Shown here: piece after piece, positions 1 to 7,577 of the stretch
How the letters are laid out: every line of letters starts with the position of its first letter
How positions within the stretch are numbered: the stretch's first letter is position 1
Origin: Olivibacter sitiensis DSM 17696
Lineage (GTDB): Bacteria; Bacteroidota; Bacteroidia; Sphingobacteriales; Sphingobacteriaceae
Assembly (NCBI RefSeq): GCF_000427965.1
Contig: NZ_ATZA01000001.1
Coordinates: 186,001 to 250,000 of the forward strand
Length of the DNA stretch: 64,000 nt
Direction of reading: 5' to 3'
Translations under genes and position numbers: made by a program
Notes under the pieces: model-generated
What the model saw: only the letters and a program-made list of their open reading frames with translations
The model's database searches: none
What the model was told of the DNA's origin: nothing

Positions 1-1
1 C

Positions 2-850
2 TTTGGTTCCCTGTACACTTCCATCACTAATCTGGGCAAGTCCATCAAGGCCGATGATCCGGACGGGGCTTTCTTTTTCCTGAAGCTCTTTACCGTCTCG
101 GATGGCTCGTTGCCTCCTTTTCACGTGTTCATCGGTTTCTTGGGGCCTTTGCTGGGCATTGCCCTGGGCTTTGATGCCATCAATTCCGAGCAGCATGCCG
201 GTACATTGAGCAGGGTAATGGCACAGCCCATCCATCGCGATTACCTCATCAATGCCAAGTTTGTGGCGGCTCTCATCGTCATCGGCACCCTGTTCTTCGC
301 ATTGGGTTTCATGGTCATGGGGCTGGGGCTGTTCATCGTGGGTATTCCCCCTACGGCTGGCGAGTTTCTGCGCATCCTGTTCTTCTTGCTCCTGAGCGTG
401 CTGTATGTGGCCTTCTGGCTCAACCTGTCCATCCTGTTTTCCATCAGGTTCAAGCAGGCCGCCACATCGGCCCTCACGGCGATAGCCATATGGTTGTTCT
501 TTACCGTGTTCTATCAGATTATAGTCAATCTGATAGCCAGGGCTATCATACCGGACGGGGCTTCCTCGCCGCAGCAAATGATGGCCTATCAAAACTTGGT
601 GATGAACATGCTGCGCATAGTGCCCAGCCAGCTGTATAGCGATGCGACGACGACCTTGCTCATGCCTTCGGTGAGGAGCCTGGGGCCGCTCACCATGGAG
701 CAGGTGTACAGCGCCATTCCCAGTCCATTACCCTTGGGGCAAAGCCTGCTGCTGGTATGGCCGCAGCTCACGGGCCTCATAGCGGCTACCGTGCTTTGCT
801 TTGCGATATCCTACTACCTGTTCATGCGCAAGGAAATACGGTCTAGGTAA
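2..850 (+). CDS. ABC-2 type transporter permease, 5' end outside window
   Basis: The frame is open from base 2, so the gene begins before the window; only the C-terminal 282 residues are seen. About five hydrophobic segments are visible, and the sequence has the look of the ABC-2 permease family: a soluble loop reading INSEQHAGTLSRVMAQPIHR, then a run of membrane helices. In this family the loop lies after the second helix and the protein pairs with an ATP-binding subunit encoded next door, which would be upstream of the window. The substrate cannot be told. A strong terminator follows 40 bases downstream, so this is the last gene of its operon. A TTG at 110 is not a credible start because coding continues upstream. 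Confidence 0.8.
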   Translation, partial: FGSLYTSITNLGKSIKADDPDGAFFFLKLFTVSDGSLPPFHVFIGFLGPLLGIALGFDAINSEQHAGTLSRVMAQPIHRDYLINAKFVAALIVIGTLFFALGFMVMGLGLFIVGIPPTAGEFLRILFFLLLSVLYVAFWLNLSILFSIRFKQAATSALTAIAIWLFFTVFYQIIVNLIARAIIPDGASSPQQMMAYQNLVMNMLRIVPSQLYSDATTTLLMPSVRSLGPLTMEQVYSAIPSPLPLGQSLLLVWPQLTGLIAATVLCFAISYYLFMRKEIRSR

Positions 851-890
851 GAGGTTAGGTTATATATAGATTACTCTATTTGGCTATTTG

Positions 891-942
891 GCGGCCGTCT
901 CCTGCGTTTGTGCAACACAAATGCAGGAGACCGCTTTTTTTT
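891..942 (+). terminator. Rho-independent terminator
   Basis: A long hairpin (left arm from 891, right arm ending at 934, small loop near 913-915) is followed by eight T residues at 935-942. It closes the ABC permease transcription unit. Confidence 0.85.
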
Positions 943-1009
943 GCTGTATTTGCTTTGTCTAATTCCGGGTCGTTTTTTACCAAAATATAACTCGTCCATG
1001 CCGTATGGT

Positions 1010-1369
1010 TTATGATTGCTCATCAATTGTAGTTCTGTCGTTATTTGTTGTCGGTTGGGAGATTACAAGAAATTCAAGTTGTTCCGTGGTCTCATTCGCA
1101 ATAAAGTGTCTGGTTTTGGGTTGGATTAATAGCCCTTTTTGTTCGGTTACAATTATTTTATTCCCATCTAAATAAAAAGTTGCAGCACCTTTGAGTATGT
1201 AGAAAAATTGCTGAGCATTGACATGAAAATGTGATTTTTCCCTTGTTTCACTCGGCATACTTTCCTGTTTGACCGAAAGTCCAACAGTATCTGCTAAAAC
1301 CCAACTATCACAGTTGTTGCCCCACAAATAATGTTCTGCTGTTTGTTTGTCAATTATTTTTTCTGTCAT
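1010..1369 (-). CDS. Single-domain cupin protein
   Basis: A 119-residue protein with one cupin_2-type barrel. The metal-site motif is visible around residues 47-59 (HFHVNAQQFFYILKG), with the second motif near residue 86 (PKTRHFIAN). Cupins of this size bind a metal and a small ligand or act as isomerases or dioxygenases; the substrate is not evident. The gene stands alone on the minus strand and is AT-richer than the permease to its left, marking the start of the accessory stretch. The start at 1369 is the only ATG that keeps the whole fold. Confidence 0.7.
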   Translation of the reverse strand: MTEKIIDKQTAEHYLWGNNCDSWVLADTVGLSVKQESMPSETREKSHFHVNAQQFFYILKGAATFYLDGNKIIVTEQKGLLIQPKTRHFIANETTEQLEFLVISQPTTNNDRTTIDEQS

Positions 1370-1508
1370 AAGTGTTCCATCAAAATTTGCAAATAACGGG
1401 CCGCGTATTGGCGATGGGCGGGATTTTTACCACAAGACCTAAATGCGAAGCCGAAGGCTCAAACTTAGATAAATTGCTTTTATATCCAATTTAATTGCGT
1501 TGCATATT

Positions 1509-1763
1509 TTATTTCAGGTTTCGTTCTTTCAATATGACTTCCAATTCTTTAACTTTTTTGTTTTTAGGGTCTTTAACAAATTTATAGATTAGAAAGAGAG
1601 GTAGTAGAAGTGCAAGCCCATATGCGTTATAATATATGCTGACAAAAATAATTCCTAATAGAAAACCAATAAGAAAAGCATTTAATATAGAGAATGATTT
1701 CAGCTTTTTTTCTTCGTTTAATAGCTCTTGGTCTGTCAATTCTTTTAATTCTTTCTCTTCCAT
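1509..1763 (-). CDS. Small two-helix membrane protein, paralog 1 of 3
   Basis: An 84-residue protein: a charged N-terminal helix with the motif ELTDQELLNEEKKLK, two hydrophobic segments (about residues 27-44 and 48-62), and a basic C-terminus ending KERNLK. The same plan and the same end motifs occur in the next two genes upstream on this strand, so the three are tandem duplicates. I believe related Bacteroidota proteins are sometimes labelled redox-active disulfide protein 2, but no cysteine is present here and I would not carry that name over. The function is unknown. It lies 3 bases from the next paralog. Confidence 0.6.
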   Translation of the reverse strand: MEEKELKELTDQELLNEEKKLKSFSILNAFLIGFLLGIIFVSIYYNAYGLALLLPLFLIYKFVKDPKNKKVKELEVILKERNLK

Positions 1764-1766
1764 TTT

Positions 1767-2039
1767 TTAGTTCAGGTTTCGTGATTTGATTTCTTTGTTT
1801 AACAAATTCAAGTTTATTAAAGTTGGCAGTAAGCTTATTGGAAAAATAAATATAGGAAGCCCTAAAGGCAGCGGAAATATTCTGGCTAATTTGTCACTAT
1901 CGCTTGTAACATAAATATAAATCACAACGGCAAGCATCAAGATCCCCATAATTCCAAAAGCCATCAGAATACTTTTTAGTAATCCCTTTTGTTTCAATAG
2001 TTTTTCATCGCTTAATTCAGCAATCTTATTTTGTTTCAT
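1767..2039 (-). CDS. Small two-helix membrane protein, paralog 2 of 3
   Basis: A 90-residue protein with the N-terminal motif ELSDEKLLKQKGLLK, two hydrophobic segments (about residues 23-45 and 53-75) and the C-terminal motif KEIKSRNLN. It shares its layout with the genes at 1509-1763 and 2149-2397. The gene ends 3 bases before paralog 1 begins, so the two are almost certainly co-transcribed. No enzymatic motif is visible, and the function is unknown. Confidence 0.6.
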   Translation of the reverse strand: MKQNKIAELSDEKLLKQKGLLKSILMAFGIMGILMLAVVIYIYVTSDSDKLARIFPLPLGLPIFIFPISLLPTLINLNLLNKEIKSRNLN

Positions 2040-2077
2040 CTGTAAATAATTTTATTCCATCGGTCAGATGGAGCTTA

Positions 2078-2131
2078 CCATGTTTAAAATTTACATTCTC
2101 CTGTGTGACGAAAATGAAATTTTAAACATGG
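2078..2131. repeat. Inverted repeat between small membrane genes
   Basis: Two perfect 15-base arms (CCATGTTTAAAATTT at 2078-2092 and its complement at 2117-2131) are separated by 24 bases. It lies between paralogs 2 and 3 and could be a terminator, a regulatory hairpin or a trace of a small mobile element. There is no T-run, so the terminator reading is weak. Confidence 0.7.
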
Positions 2132-2148
2132 ACGGTTCATAGTGTTCT

Positions 2149-2397
2149 TTATTTCAGGTTACGGTGATTTAGCTCTTTTTCCGTTAACTTAAATTGTTTC
2201 CATGTAACCACGGCAACTCCGATGAAAGCGACCGGCATAAAAGTCAGCACTTTAATATCGTTATCTATAATCGTTATGATAGAGACAATAAACATCAGAA
2301 CGATTGATGCAACGGTAAATGTAAAAGTCGTTTTTCTTTTTTTCGCTTCTTTCAATAATTCTTCGTTTGACAATTCGGTAAGATTGATTTTCTTCAT
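2149..2397 (-). CDS. Small two-helix membrane protein, paralog 3 of 3
   Basis: With the start at 2397 the protein has 82 residues beginning MKKINLTELSNEELLKEAK. This start is chosen because it lines up with paralogs 1 and 2; the longer reading from 2448 adds 17 residues that match neither. Two hydrophobic segments follow, and the C-terminus reads KELNHRNLK. It is separated from paralog 2 by the inverted repeat at 2078-2131. The function is unknown. Confidence 0.6.
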   Translation of the reverse strand: MKKINLTELSNEELLKEAKKRKTTFTFTVASIVLMFIVSIITIIDNDIKVLTFMPVAFIGVAVVTWKQFKLTEKELNHRNLK

Positions 2398-2614
2398 AAA
2401 TGTTTGTTTTGAAAACGATTGTTGTCTGAAATTTCTGCCAACTCTCACATATCCGCGACAATAATCCTTGTTATCCGGATATAATCAGTTGAGGATACAT
2501 TTTTGCTTGACAAAATACGTACTTCGAAAATTCACGGGATAATCCCGGTCAATTGCTGTTTTAAAATTACTCGTTTTTCAGGAAGTTAAAAATCATTTAG
2601 CCTCTTTTTGTGAA

Positions 2615-2695
2615 AAAACCTACTTCCGGGTGTCGGAGAGTTTTATGCAAAGGCGTGGAGTAGGAGGGACTGTAAGCGTCTGGCAAACGTATGCT
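2615..2695. repeat. 81-base dispersed repeat, copy 1
   Basis: This segment matches 5431-5511 with three mismatches over 81 bases and in the same orientation. Inside it, CCTACT at 2619-2624 can pair with AGTAGG at 2659-2664. In the minus reading both copies encode a similar short peptide string (residues like RLPDAYSPSYSTPLHKTLRH), which is a by-product of the repeat rather than evidence for a gene. The two copies bracket the RAYT gene and the DUF1016 genes. Confidence 0.85.
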
Positions 2696-2766
2696 GATGA
2701 AAGCCTCAAGACTTATGTCTTTTTCAAAAAAAGTATTTTAAAAAAGAAACGAAAAAACATTTGAGC

Positions 2767-2820
2767 TGTTCGAGATGTTAGCAAAGCGCCTGTCTACCGG
2801 ACAGGCAGGCATCTCGAACA
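2767..2820. repeat. Compound inverted repeat
   Basis: Outer arms TGTTCGAGATG (2767-2777) and CATCTCGAACA (2810-2820) are perfectly complementary. Between them sits a second perfect hairpin, GCCTGTC (2788-2794) with GACAGGC (2800-2806) and a 5-base loop. The result is a nested hairpin of 54 bases without a T-run, unlike a normal terminator. Confidence 0.8.
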
Positions 2821-2877
2821 TACAGATAAATACGGATTTGCAATCCGTTATTCCATTATTTGAGGTCGGAGACCTCA
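2821..2877. repeat. REP-like double-hairpin element, copy 1
   Basis: After the sequence TACAGATAAAT comes a 6-bp stem ACGGAT/ATCCGT with loop TTGCA (2832-2848), a 12-base spacer, then a 7-bp stem TGAGGTC/GACCTCA with loop GGA (2861-2877). The same order of a leading ATAA-rich stretch, a TTGCA-loop hairpin and a second hairpin with a 3-base loop recurs at 8453-8506 and 31013-31058 with different but still complementary stem bases. It lies about 270 bases past the 3' end of the RAYT gene. Confidence 0.65.
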
Positions 2878-3150
2878 CGTTATCGGTCATTCGACGCCGT
2901 GTCCGACCACCAGTGGATTCGCTGACAGGAAATGTCGACTAGCGAGAACCGAACCAAGTTATTCGTGAGTACACGGTAGTGCTAATTACGGGGAATCAAA
3001 TGGGGCTTTAGTTTAAATTATTCGGTATACATTGTGTTATAAACACCCGTATTTAAACAAATCTATCGATAAATAGTCTTGTATCTGCACAGTCGTTCCT
3101 GAAGCAATTCTTCAGAAATTGTTTGTTTTTATTGACCTATAGGAACTCTA

Positions 3151-3714
3151 CTAATATAGCTCGTCCTGCTCCCAGTTCGTGGGATTACCCTGTATGTACG
3201 AGACGATCCGCTCGTGTTCTGGCTGGTCTCGGAGGATTCTGTCGTGGTATCTGGGTTGCCATGCGAAATCGGCATGTATGAGACGTGCCGATTTCGTGAC
3301 ACCGATTTTAAACCCACGAATAATGGAGGCAAGATTCTTTGATTGAGGTCCGAATTTGTTAATTGTTTTTTTGCCTGTATTACGGTTTTGTAGAGACGCA
3401 AAATCTTGCGTCTCTACGGTGCCGGTGCCTTCGCCATGCTGTTTGTCTATCACGACAATACCGTGCACATGATTTGGCATCACCACAAATTCATCTAGGA
3501 TTACGAATGGAAAGTGATTCGGGATCTCCTTCCAAGATCTTTCAACAAACTCCCCAATCTCCGACAGCCGCACAAACCCATCCACCACCTCTCCGAAAAA
3601 TGGCACCCTGTCTTTTGTACAGATCGTGACAAAGTATGTAGCATTCGCACCGTAGTCCCACCAAGATGCTCTGGCGGAAGGGATGCGGTATCTATCTTTA
3701 TAAAGGTCAGCCAT
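3151..3714 (-). CDS. REP-associated tyrosine transposase (RAYT, Y1 family)
   Basis: A 187-residue protein of the IS200/REP-associated Y1 transposase family, which cuts and joins single-stranded DNA at short palindromes. Visible marks are the N-terminal pattern RYRIPSARASWWDYGANATYF, the metal-binding HUH motif in MPNHVHGIV (His82, His84), the conserved WQPRYHDRILRD stretch near residue 152, and a tyrosine in IVSYIQGNPTNW (Tyr173) that is the likely nucleophile. All core residues look intact. Residues 100-109 (VETQDFASLQ) are encoded by a perfect 28-base palindrome, so the gene carries a REP-like sequence in its own frame. There are no IS-type ends around it, in keeping with the domesticated, single-copy nature of RAYT genes. 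Confidence 0.88.
   Translation of the reverse strand: MADLYKDRYRIPSARASWWDYGANATYFVTICTKDRVPFFGEVVDGFVRLSEIGEFVERSWKEIPNHFPFVILDEFVVMPNHVHGIVVIDKQHGEGTGTVETQDFASLQNRNTGKKTINKFGPQSKNLASIIRGFKIGVTKSARLIHADFAWQPRYHDRILRDQPEHERIVSYIQGNPTNWEQDELY
3390..3417. repeat. 28-base REP-like palindrome inside the RAYT gene
   Basis: Perfect 12-base arms GTAGAGACGCAA (3390-3401) and TTGCGTCTCTAC (3406-3417) with a 4-base centre AATC. The same 12-4-12 design is found at 8906-8933, where two stem positions differ and both are compensated on the opposite arm. Palindromes of the GTAGAGACG type are, as I recall, abundant in Bacteroidota and cyanobacterial genomes. Confidence 0.9.
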
Positions 3715-3872
3715 GATCTATATTCCGTTTGTCCCTGAAAGCAATTTCAAACTTCCGGGTTCCGTTTTTTGTAACCATTCTCTTTTGAAGGTATACCGAA
3801 CACTATATCCTTCTTATCCTGCTCTTTCATTTTCAGGAAACCGACCATGCTAACGATCGCCCCTCCGACGGT

Positions 3873-4006
3873 TTAAAGAAACAATCTTTGATTATTTAAA
3901 ATCATTGGCCAAATAACATCAAAAATGAGTTTACCTAAAATTATTCCAACTCCAACCAAGATACCGTCACGGAGATAATTTTTTTGCCTTTCTTTTGATC
4001 TTCCAT
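3873..4006 (-). pseudogene. Small one-helix membrane ORF with a frame break at a run of seven A
   Basis: From the ATG at 4006-4004 the frame reads MEDQKKGKK and then meets seven A residues (complement of 3979-3985). If the reading slips back by one base there, it continues NYLRDGILVGVGIILGKLIF and on to a stop at 3873, giving a sensible 44-residue protein with one hydrophobic helix. Without the slip the protein ends after 17 residues. A A-AAA-AAA run is a known slippery type, but a deleted A (mutation or sequencing error) would look the same. The rest of 3715-4114 shows no other gene. Confidence 0.45.
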
Positions 4007-4114
4007 TTTAAATAATTTTAAAAATTATAACGGTTAATTCTGTAATCTTGATTGCTTATTTTCATCTAATCGGTTTTTGAGATCACATTTTGCGACCTTG
4101 GCTATTTCTTTTTT

Positions 4115-5152
4115 TTAATCACCGTTATTCTTCTCTTCTTTCAAATTTTTCTCCTTTAACAACCTCAACTTTTCCTTCTCACGTTCAATTTCTACGATCA
4201 GTTCTTCCTCAGAGGGGAGGTAGAGCATATATTTGGTGGCGAATATCTGATTGTTGTCGCTAATGACCGAATATTTGACTACTGTTTCGCTTTTCTCGGT
4301 ACATAGGATGATACCTATGGTGGGGTTATCGCCTTCGGGCTTTTTGAGATCATCAAATAGCCTTCGGTACATATCCATCTGCCCAATATCTTGATGCGTC
4401 AGTTTGCCTACCTTAAGATCAATAAGTACGAAACTTTTTAGTAGGTAGTTGTAGAATACCAAGTCGATGTAAAACTGTTCTAACTCTGTGCTTATACGAT
4501 ATTGGCGGCCAACAAAAGAAAAGCCCTTACCGAGTTCGAGCAGGAATTGCTGTAGGTTTTCAATAAGAGCAGATTCGATATCTTTTTCTGAAGCATCTAT
4601 AGGTTGGGGTATGTTGAGGAATTCGAATACATAAGGGTCTTTGATGAAATCTTCTGTACGTTGCTTTTCCAACGTATTGCTGTGCTTGATGGCAGTTTCC
4701 TTATCCTTTGAAGTCAGCAGGCGCTCATAATAGAAGGAGTTGATGTTTCTTTCCAATGTACGTACAGTCCATCCTTGTTCGGCTGCCTCTTGGAGATAGT
4801 AATCTCTTGCTTTAGCGTTTTCGACTCTCATAATTAGCCTATTATGGCTCCAACTCAATTTTCTACACACTGTGTAGAAAATCTCATTTTTAGGATAGGT
4901 TGAGTAGAATTGCCTAAAGCTATATAAGGCTGCTGAAGAATAACCGTTGCCATATTTTGTCGTTAATGCCCTGGAAAGGGTTTTGATTATAGATTTTCCG
5001 TATTCAGCGCGCTCTAACCCCTGTAATTCTTCTTCTGCAATGCGTTTGCCAGTAAGCCAATAAGCTTCCACCATATTCGTGTTCACGGCATTAATTGCTT
5101 TTCTGCGGCCTTCCTCGATAATGGCTATGACATCGGCTACGACTGTTTCCAT
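4115..5152 (-). CDS. DUF1016 / YhcG-type PDDEXK nuclease-domain protein
   Basis: A 345-residue protein with the two-part YhcG layout. An N-terminal DUF1016_N helical domain (about residues 1-170) carries the motifs VEAYWLTGKRIAEEE, YSSAALYSFRQFY and KLSWSHNRLIMRV. A C-terminal PDDEXK-like nuclease domain (about 175-320) carries the acidic/lysine pair in FYIDLVFYN...LIDLKVGKL. A lysine- and glutamate-rich tail follows. Members of the family occur in phage, restriction and other accessory regions; their substrate is not firmly established. Here the gene lies between the RAYT gene and a remnant of a second DUF1016 gene. The start at 5152 gives the expected N-terminus. Confidence 0.82.
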   Translation of the reverse strand: METVVADVIAIIEEGRRKAINAVNTNMVEAYWLTGKRIAEEELQGLERAEYGKSIIKTLSRALTTKYGNGYSSAALYSFRQFYSTYPKNEIFYTVCRKLSWSHNRLIMRVENAKARDYYLQEAAEQGWTVRTLERNINSFYYERLLTSKDKETAIKHSNTLEKQRTEDFIKDPYVFEFLNIPQPIDASEKDIESALIENLQQFLLELGKGFSFVGRQYRISTELEQFYIDLVFYNYLLKSFVLIDLKVGKLTHQDIGQMDMYRRLFDDLKKPEGDNPTIGIILCTEKSETVVKYSVISDNNQIFATKYMLYLPSEEELIVEIEREKEKLRLLKEKNLKEEKNNGD

Positions 5153-5171
5153 AGTCCAAATTTAATGATTT

Positions 5172-5354
5172 TCAATGATTCTCTGAAGCTAAGATTCTTT
5201 TTAGAACAACGACATACTTGCTCCAGCTAGTTTTTCCAACCAATGGTTGGAGATTTTTATTAGGCTGATATTCAGTGTAAAACTGGGCCCCTTTGCCCAA
5301 ACCCTCTCTTTGTTTTTCAGTGATAGCATGTTCGATATCCCAATATAAGCTTAC
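5172..5354 (-). pseudogene. Remnant of a second DUF1016 gene
   Basis: An open stretch on the minus strand reads VSLYWDIEHAITEKQREGLG, then after a short gap LQPLVGKTSWSKYVVVLKR, ending at a TGA (5174-5172). These are the hallmark DUF1016_N strings (LYWDIGxxIxEKQ and PLVxxISWxxxxxxLxK), but the middle and the nuclease half are missing, and a stop codon (5357-5355) precedes the fragment. It sits directly upstream of the intact DUF1016 gene and shares little exact sequence with it, so it is the decayed trace of a different family member. Confidence 0.65.
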
Positions 5355-5430
5355 TCAATCCTCCCTCAAAGCTCTCTACGACTTCCCTTAGGGGTTTTAG
5401 CTTTTGAGTTTTCCCTTTTTCTTTAATATA

Positions 5431-5511
5431 AAAACCTACTTCTAGGTGTCGGAGAGTTTTATGCAAAGGCGTGGAGTAGGAAGGACTGTAAGCGTCTGGC
5501 AAACGTATGCT
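5431..5511. repeat. 81-base dispersed repeat, copy 2
   Basis: It matches 2615-2695 with three mismatches and in the same orientation. It lies in the 590-base gap between the DUF1016 genes and the HipA-like gene. The 66-residue minus-strand frame across it (5517-5317) mixes repeat-derived residues with unrelated sequence and is not treated as a gene. A perfect palindrome (TCCAACCA, one base, TGGTTGGA) also lies near 5235-5251. Confidence 0.85.
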
Positions 5512-5746
5512 ATTCAATGAAAAATCGATTACGGGGAACTCGTAATAAACAACGATTCTGGTCGCAATTTTGTAAGCATGGTGTTTTTCAAGACTTATAT
5601 TCCTGTGTTATGAGAATTTGGCGGGACGGGTTAAGTTAAAGTACAGGCAAGGTTTGTTTTTGGTGTAAAATAAACCCTATATTTACATCGTAAACGGCTG
5701 ATGCTTAACGTATTTTTTTAGGGTCAACAATCAAAGCCAAATCAAT

Positions 5747-6565
5747 TTGTCAATAAAATTACCGGATTTTAAACTTCCTTACGTATTTGCGGTCGAGGGA
5801 GGAGAAGAGTTAAAGAACAGTGCAAACCAGCCGCTCATCGTTGCCGGCATTGATAAGGAAACAGTCGAACGTGGCGATTACGTGGTGAAATTGAATGCCT
5901 CCGAGCGCATGCACAAAGAAAGTCGCATGCGCGTGCTTATTGCTGTATTTATGGCCATAGAGCTTGGCATATCGGTAGTGATGCCGGCAGTAATAGAGGT
6001 GACGGACAATTTTGTGGAGACCTTAAGGGGCAAAGCATATTATGTAAAGGCCAGCAAGAGCTTGGGTTACAATGTAGGATCCGAATACGAAAAGAGCCAT
6101 TTCATTTTAGACAATCAGATAACCTTGAGCAATGAACTGGAAAAGCTGGGACAACACATTTTCGCCTTCGATGTGTTTATAGAAAACGTAGATAGGAACC
6201 ATGCCAAGCCCAATATGATTACCAATGGAAAGAACTTGGTACTGTTGGATCACGAATTGGCTTTTGGCTATGCCACAACTCCTGCCTTTTTGCGCAATCC
6301 CACTCCTTGGGTGTTTTCCGATGGAGATAGGGGCTGGATGACAAAACATTGTCTCTACCAACGCCTCAAGGGCAAAATAGGAGAGGTGGATGCATTTAAG
6401 GAAAGAATGGTTACTTTGGACGGCTCGTTTTGGGACAAGGCCAGGACCTTGATTCCGCAAGAGTGGTTCGTAGGAGAGCTGTTTGATGGCATTGTCGCCC
6501 GCAGCACTTCCCTGATAGCGCATAAGGATGAATGGATTAACGAAATAAAGCAACTCTTAGCATGA
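5747..6565 (+). CDS. HipA-like protein kinase
   Basis: A 272-residue kinase-fold protein of the HipA-like group that is commonly encoded next to DUF3037 proteins. Visible elements are a nucleotide-binding lysine in DYVVKLN (Lys48), a catalytic loop ENVDRNHAKPNM (Asp149, Asn151, Asn156), and a metal-binding aspartate in LVLLDHELAF (Asp168). It is shorter than classical HipA (about 440 residues) and lacks the N-terminal subdomain. No ATG is available: a TGA at 5699-5701 bounds the frame, and TTG at 5747 is the best start. Its stop overlaps the ATG of the following DUF3037 gene (ATGA), so the two are translationally coupled. The role is unknown; a toxin-like or signalling kinase is only a guess. 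Confidence 0.75.
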   Translation: MSIKLPDFKLPYVFAVEGGEELKNSANQPLIVAGIDKETVERGDYVVKLNASERMHKESRMRVLIAVFMAIELGISVVMPAVIEVTDNFVETLRGKAYYVKASKSLGYNVGSEYEKSHFILDNQITLSNELEKLGQHIFAFDVFIENVDRNHAKPNMITNGKNLVLLDHELAFGYATTPAFLRNPTPWVFSDGDRGWMTKHCLYQRLKGKIGEVDAFKERMVTLDGSFWDKARTLIPQEWFVGELFDGIVARSTSLIAHKDEWINEIKQLLA

Positions 6566-7414
6566 AAACGTTTCAATATCAATTGTTGCAATTTCAGCCA
6601 GACAAGGTTTCTGGCGAGTTTCTCAATGTAGGTGTAGTGGTATTTGATGGGCAGCAGCAAGTGCTGGATTTCGATATCCTGCACAAGGCCGCAGGGCTGG
6701 GGCAGGTATTCCCTGGGGCACCGTTGCGCTATCTCACCAAGCAGTTGCATATTATTCATACCGCACTGGCCAAGGTGCAGCATCGCTTGGCTAGCGATCT
6801 GCCGTTGGAGCGATACGAATCTGTCGATGAGCTTACCCGTTCCATATTTCCCAAGGATGACAGTTCCCTGTCTTTCTCTAATGTACGCCAGCGACTGGAC
6901 CTGGATATCCGTTCGCTCACCCGGCACCTTTCCGATAGGATGATCAGCATCCGCCATCTGGAAAAGGAGAAGGAAGTAAACAGCGATAAGGAAGTGAGGA
7001 ACAAGATCTATAGGCAATACTTCGAGCAAAGGAACATCACCAAGCACTTGGCGCCATGCTCGGTGAACCACCAAGTACAACGAGCTGCTGTTTGACCATA
7101 GCTGGAAGAACGGCCACCTCCATTTCTTCGAATCGGTCAATTTTGACCTGCTGCGCGATGATGTCATCAAGAACAAGGTGCGTCGCTGGGCGGGGCAAAT
7201 AGACGAATTGGCCACGGCCAGCGAGCCGTCCCATCTCTACCTGCTCTCGCAAATGCCCCAGTCCAATGAGGACCTGCGCACCTTTATTACGGATTTTCTG
7301 CAAGGCAAGTCCAGTGACAAGGTACGGGTAGACATCGTCACCCCAGAAAACGTCTCTTCGGTTACCTCTACCCTAGAGGGGCAAATCCGGGCGCATGAGG
7401 AAATGGAAGGGTGA
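6562..7414 (+). pseudogene. DUF3037 gene broken by a frameshift
   Basis: The first part (6562-7095) starts MKTFQYQLLQFQPDKVSGEF, the typical DUF3037 opening, and reads well up to about residue 167 before running into VQRAAV and a stop. The next frame, open from 7067, reads TTKYNELLFDHSWKNGHLHF and continues through VRRWAGQIDEL to a stop at 7414. Removing one base near 7063-7067 joins the two into about 283 residues, a normal length for this family. No slippery run is present at the break, so a mutation or a sequencing error is more likely than programmed shifting. DUF3037 proteins accompany HipA-like kinases, as here. Confidence 0.75.
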
Positions 7415-7502
7415 TTGCCTTGTTGGTAGAATATCCCCGATAACCAATCGACTGCCTTAGTTTGAGGTAGCCAATAACACCAATGGCCAATATGTGCTAA
7501 AT

Positions 7503-7571
7503 CGATAATGGCACCATTAGAACCGTAACATGTTGAACAATATCAAACGAAAATGGCATCTTTGAACCGTA
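7503..7571. repeat. Pair of imperfect direct repeats, possible IS21-type end
   Basis: Two similar 24-25 base segments (7503-7527 and 7548-7571), both of the form CGA-AATGGCA...GAACCGTA, lie 20 bases apart. Spaced terminal repeats of about 20 bases are typical of IS21-family ends, but no istA or istB gene is present, so this would be a remnant. It abuts the truncated IS3 end at 7578. Confidence 0.4.
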
Positions 7572-7577
7572 GTATCC

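Larger units (their letters stand above)
2449..3150. other. Non-coding stretch rich in repeats
   Basis: About 700 bases without a convincing gene. It contains the first copy of an 81-base dispersed repeat, a compound cruciform-like inverted repeat and a double-hairpin element, each listed separately. The remainder (2878-3150) shows no open frame of note. It lies just past the 3' end of the RAYT transposase gene. Confidence 0.6.

Noticed and set aside
5317-5517. 66-residue minus-strand frame covering the 81-base repeat
   Set aside because: Half of it is the repeat, the other half unrelated sequence; the same peptide string appears at the other repeat copy, so it reflects the repeat and not a gene.
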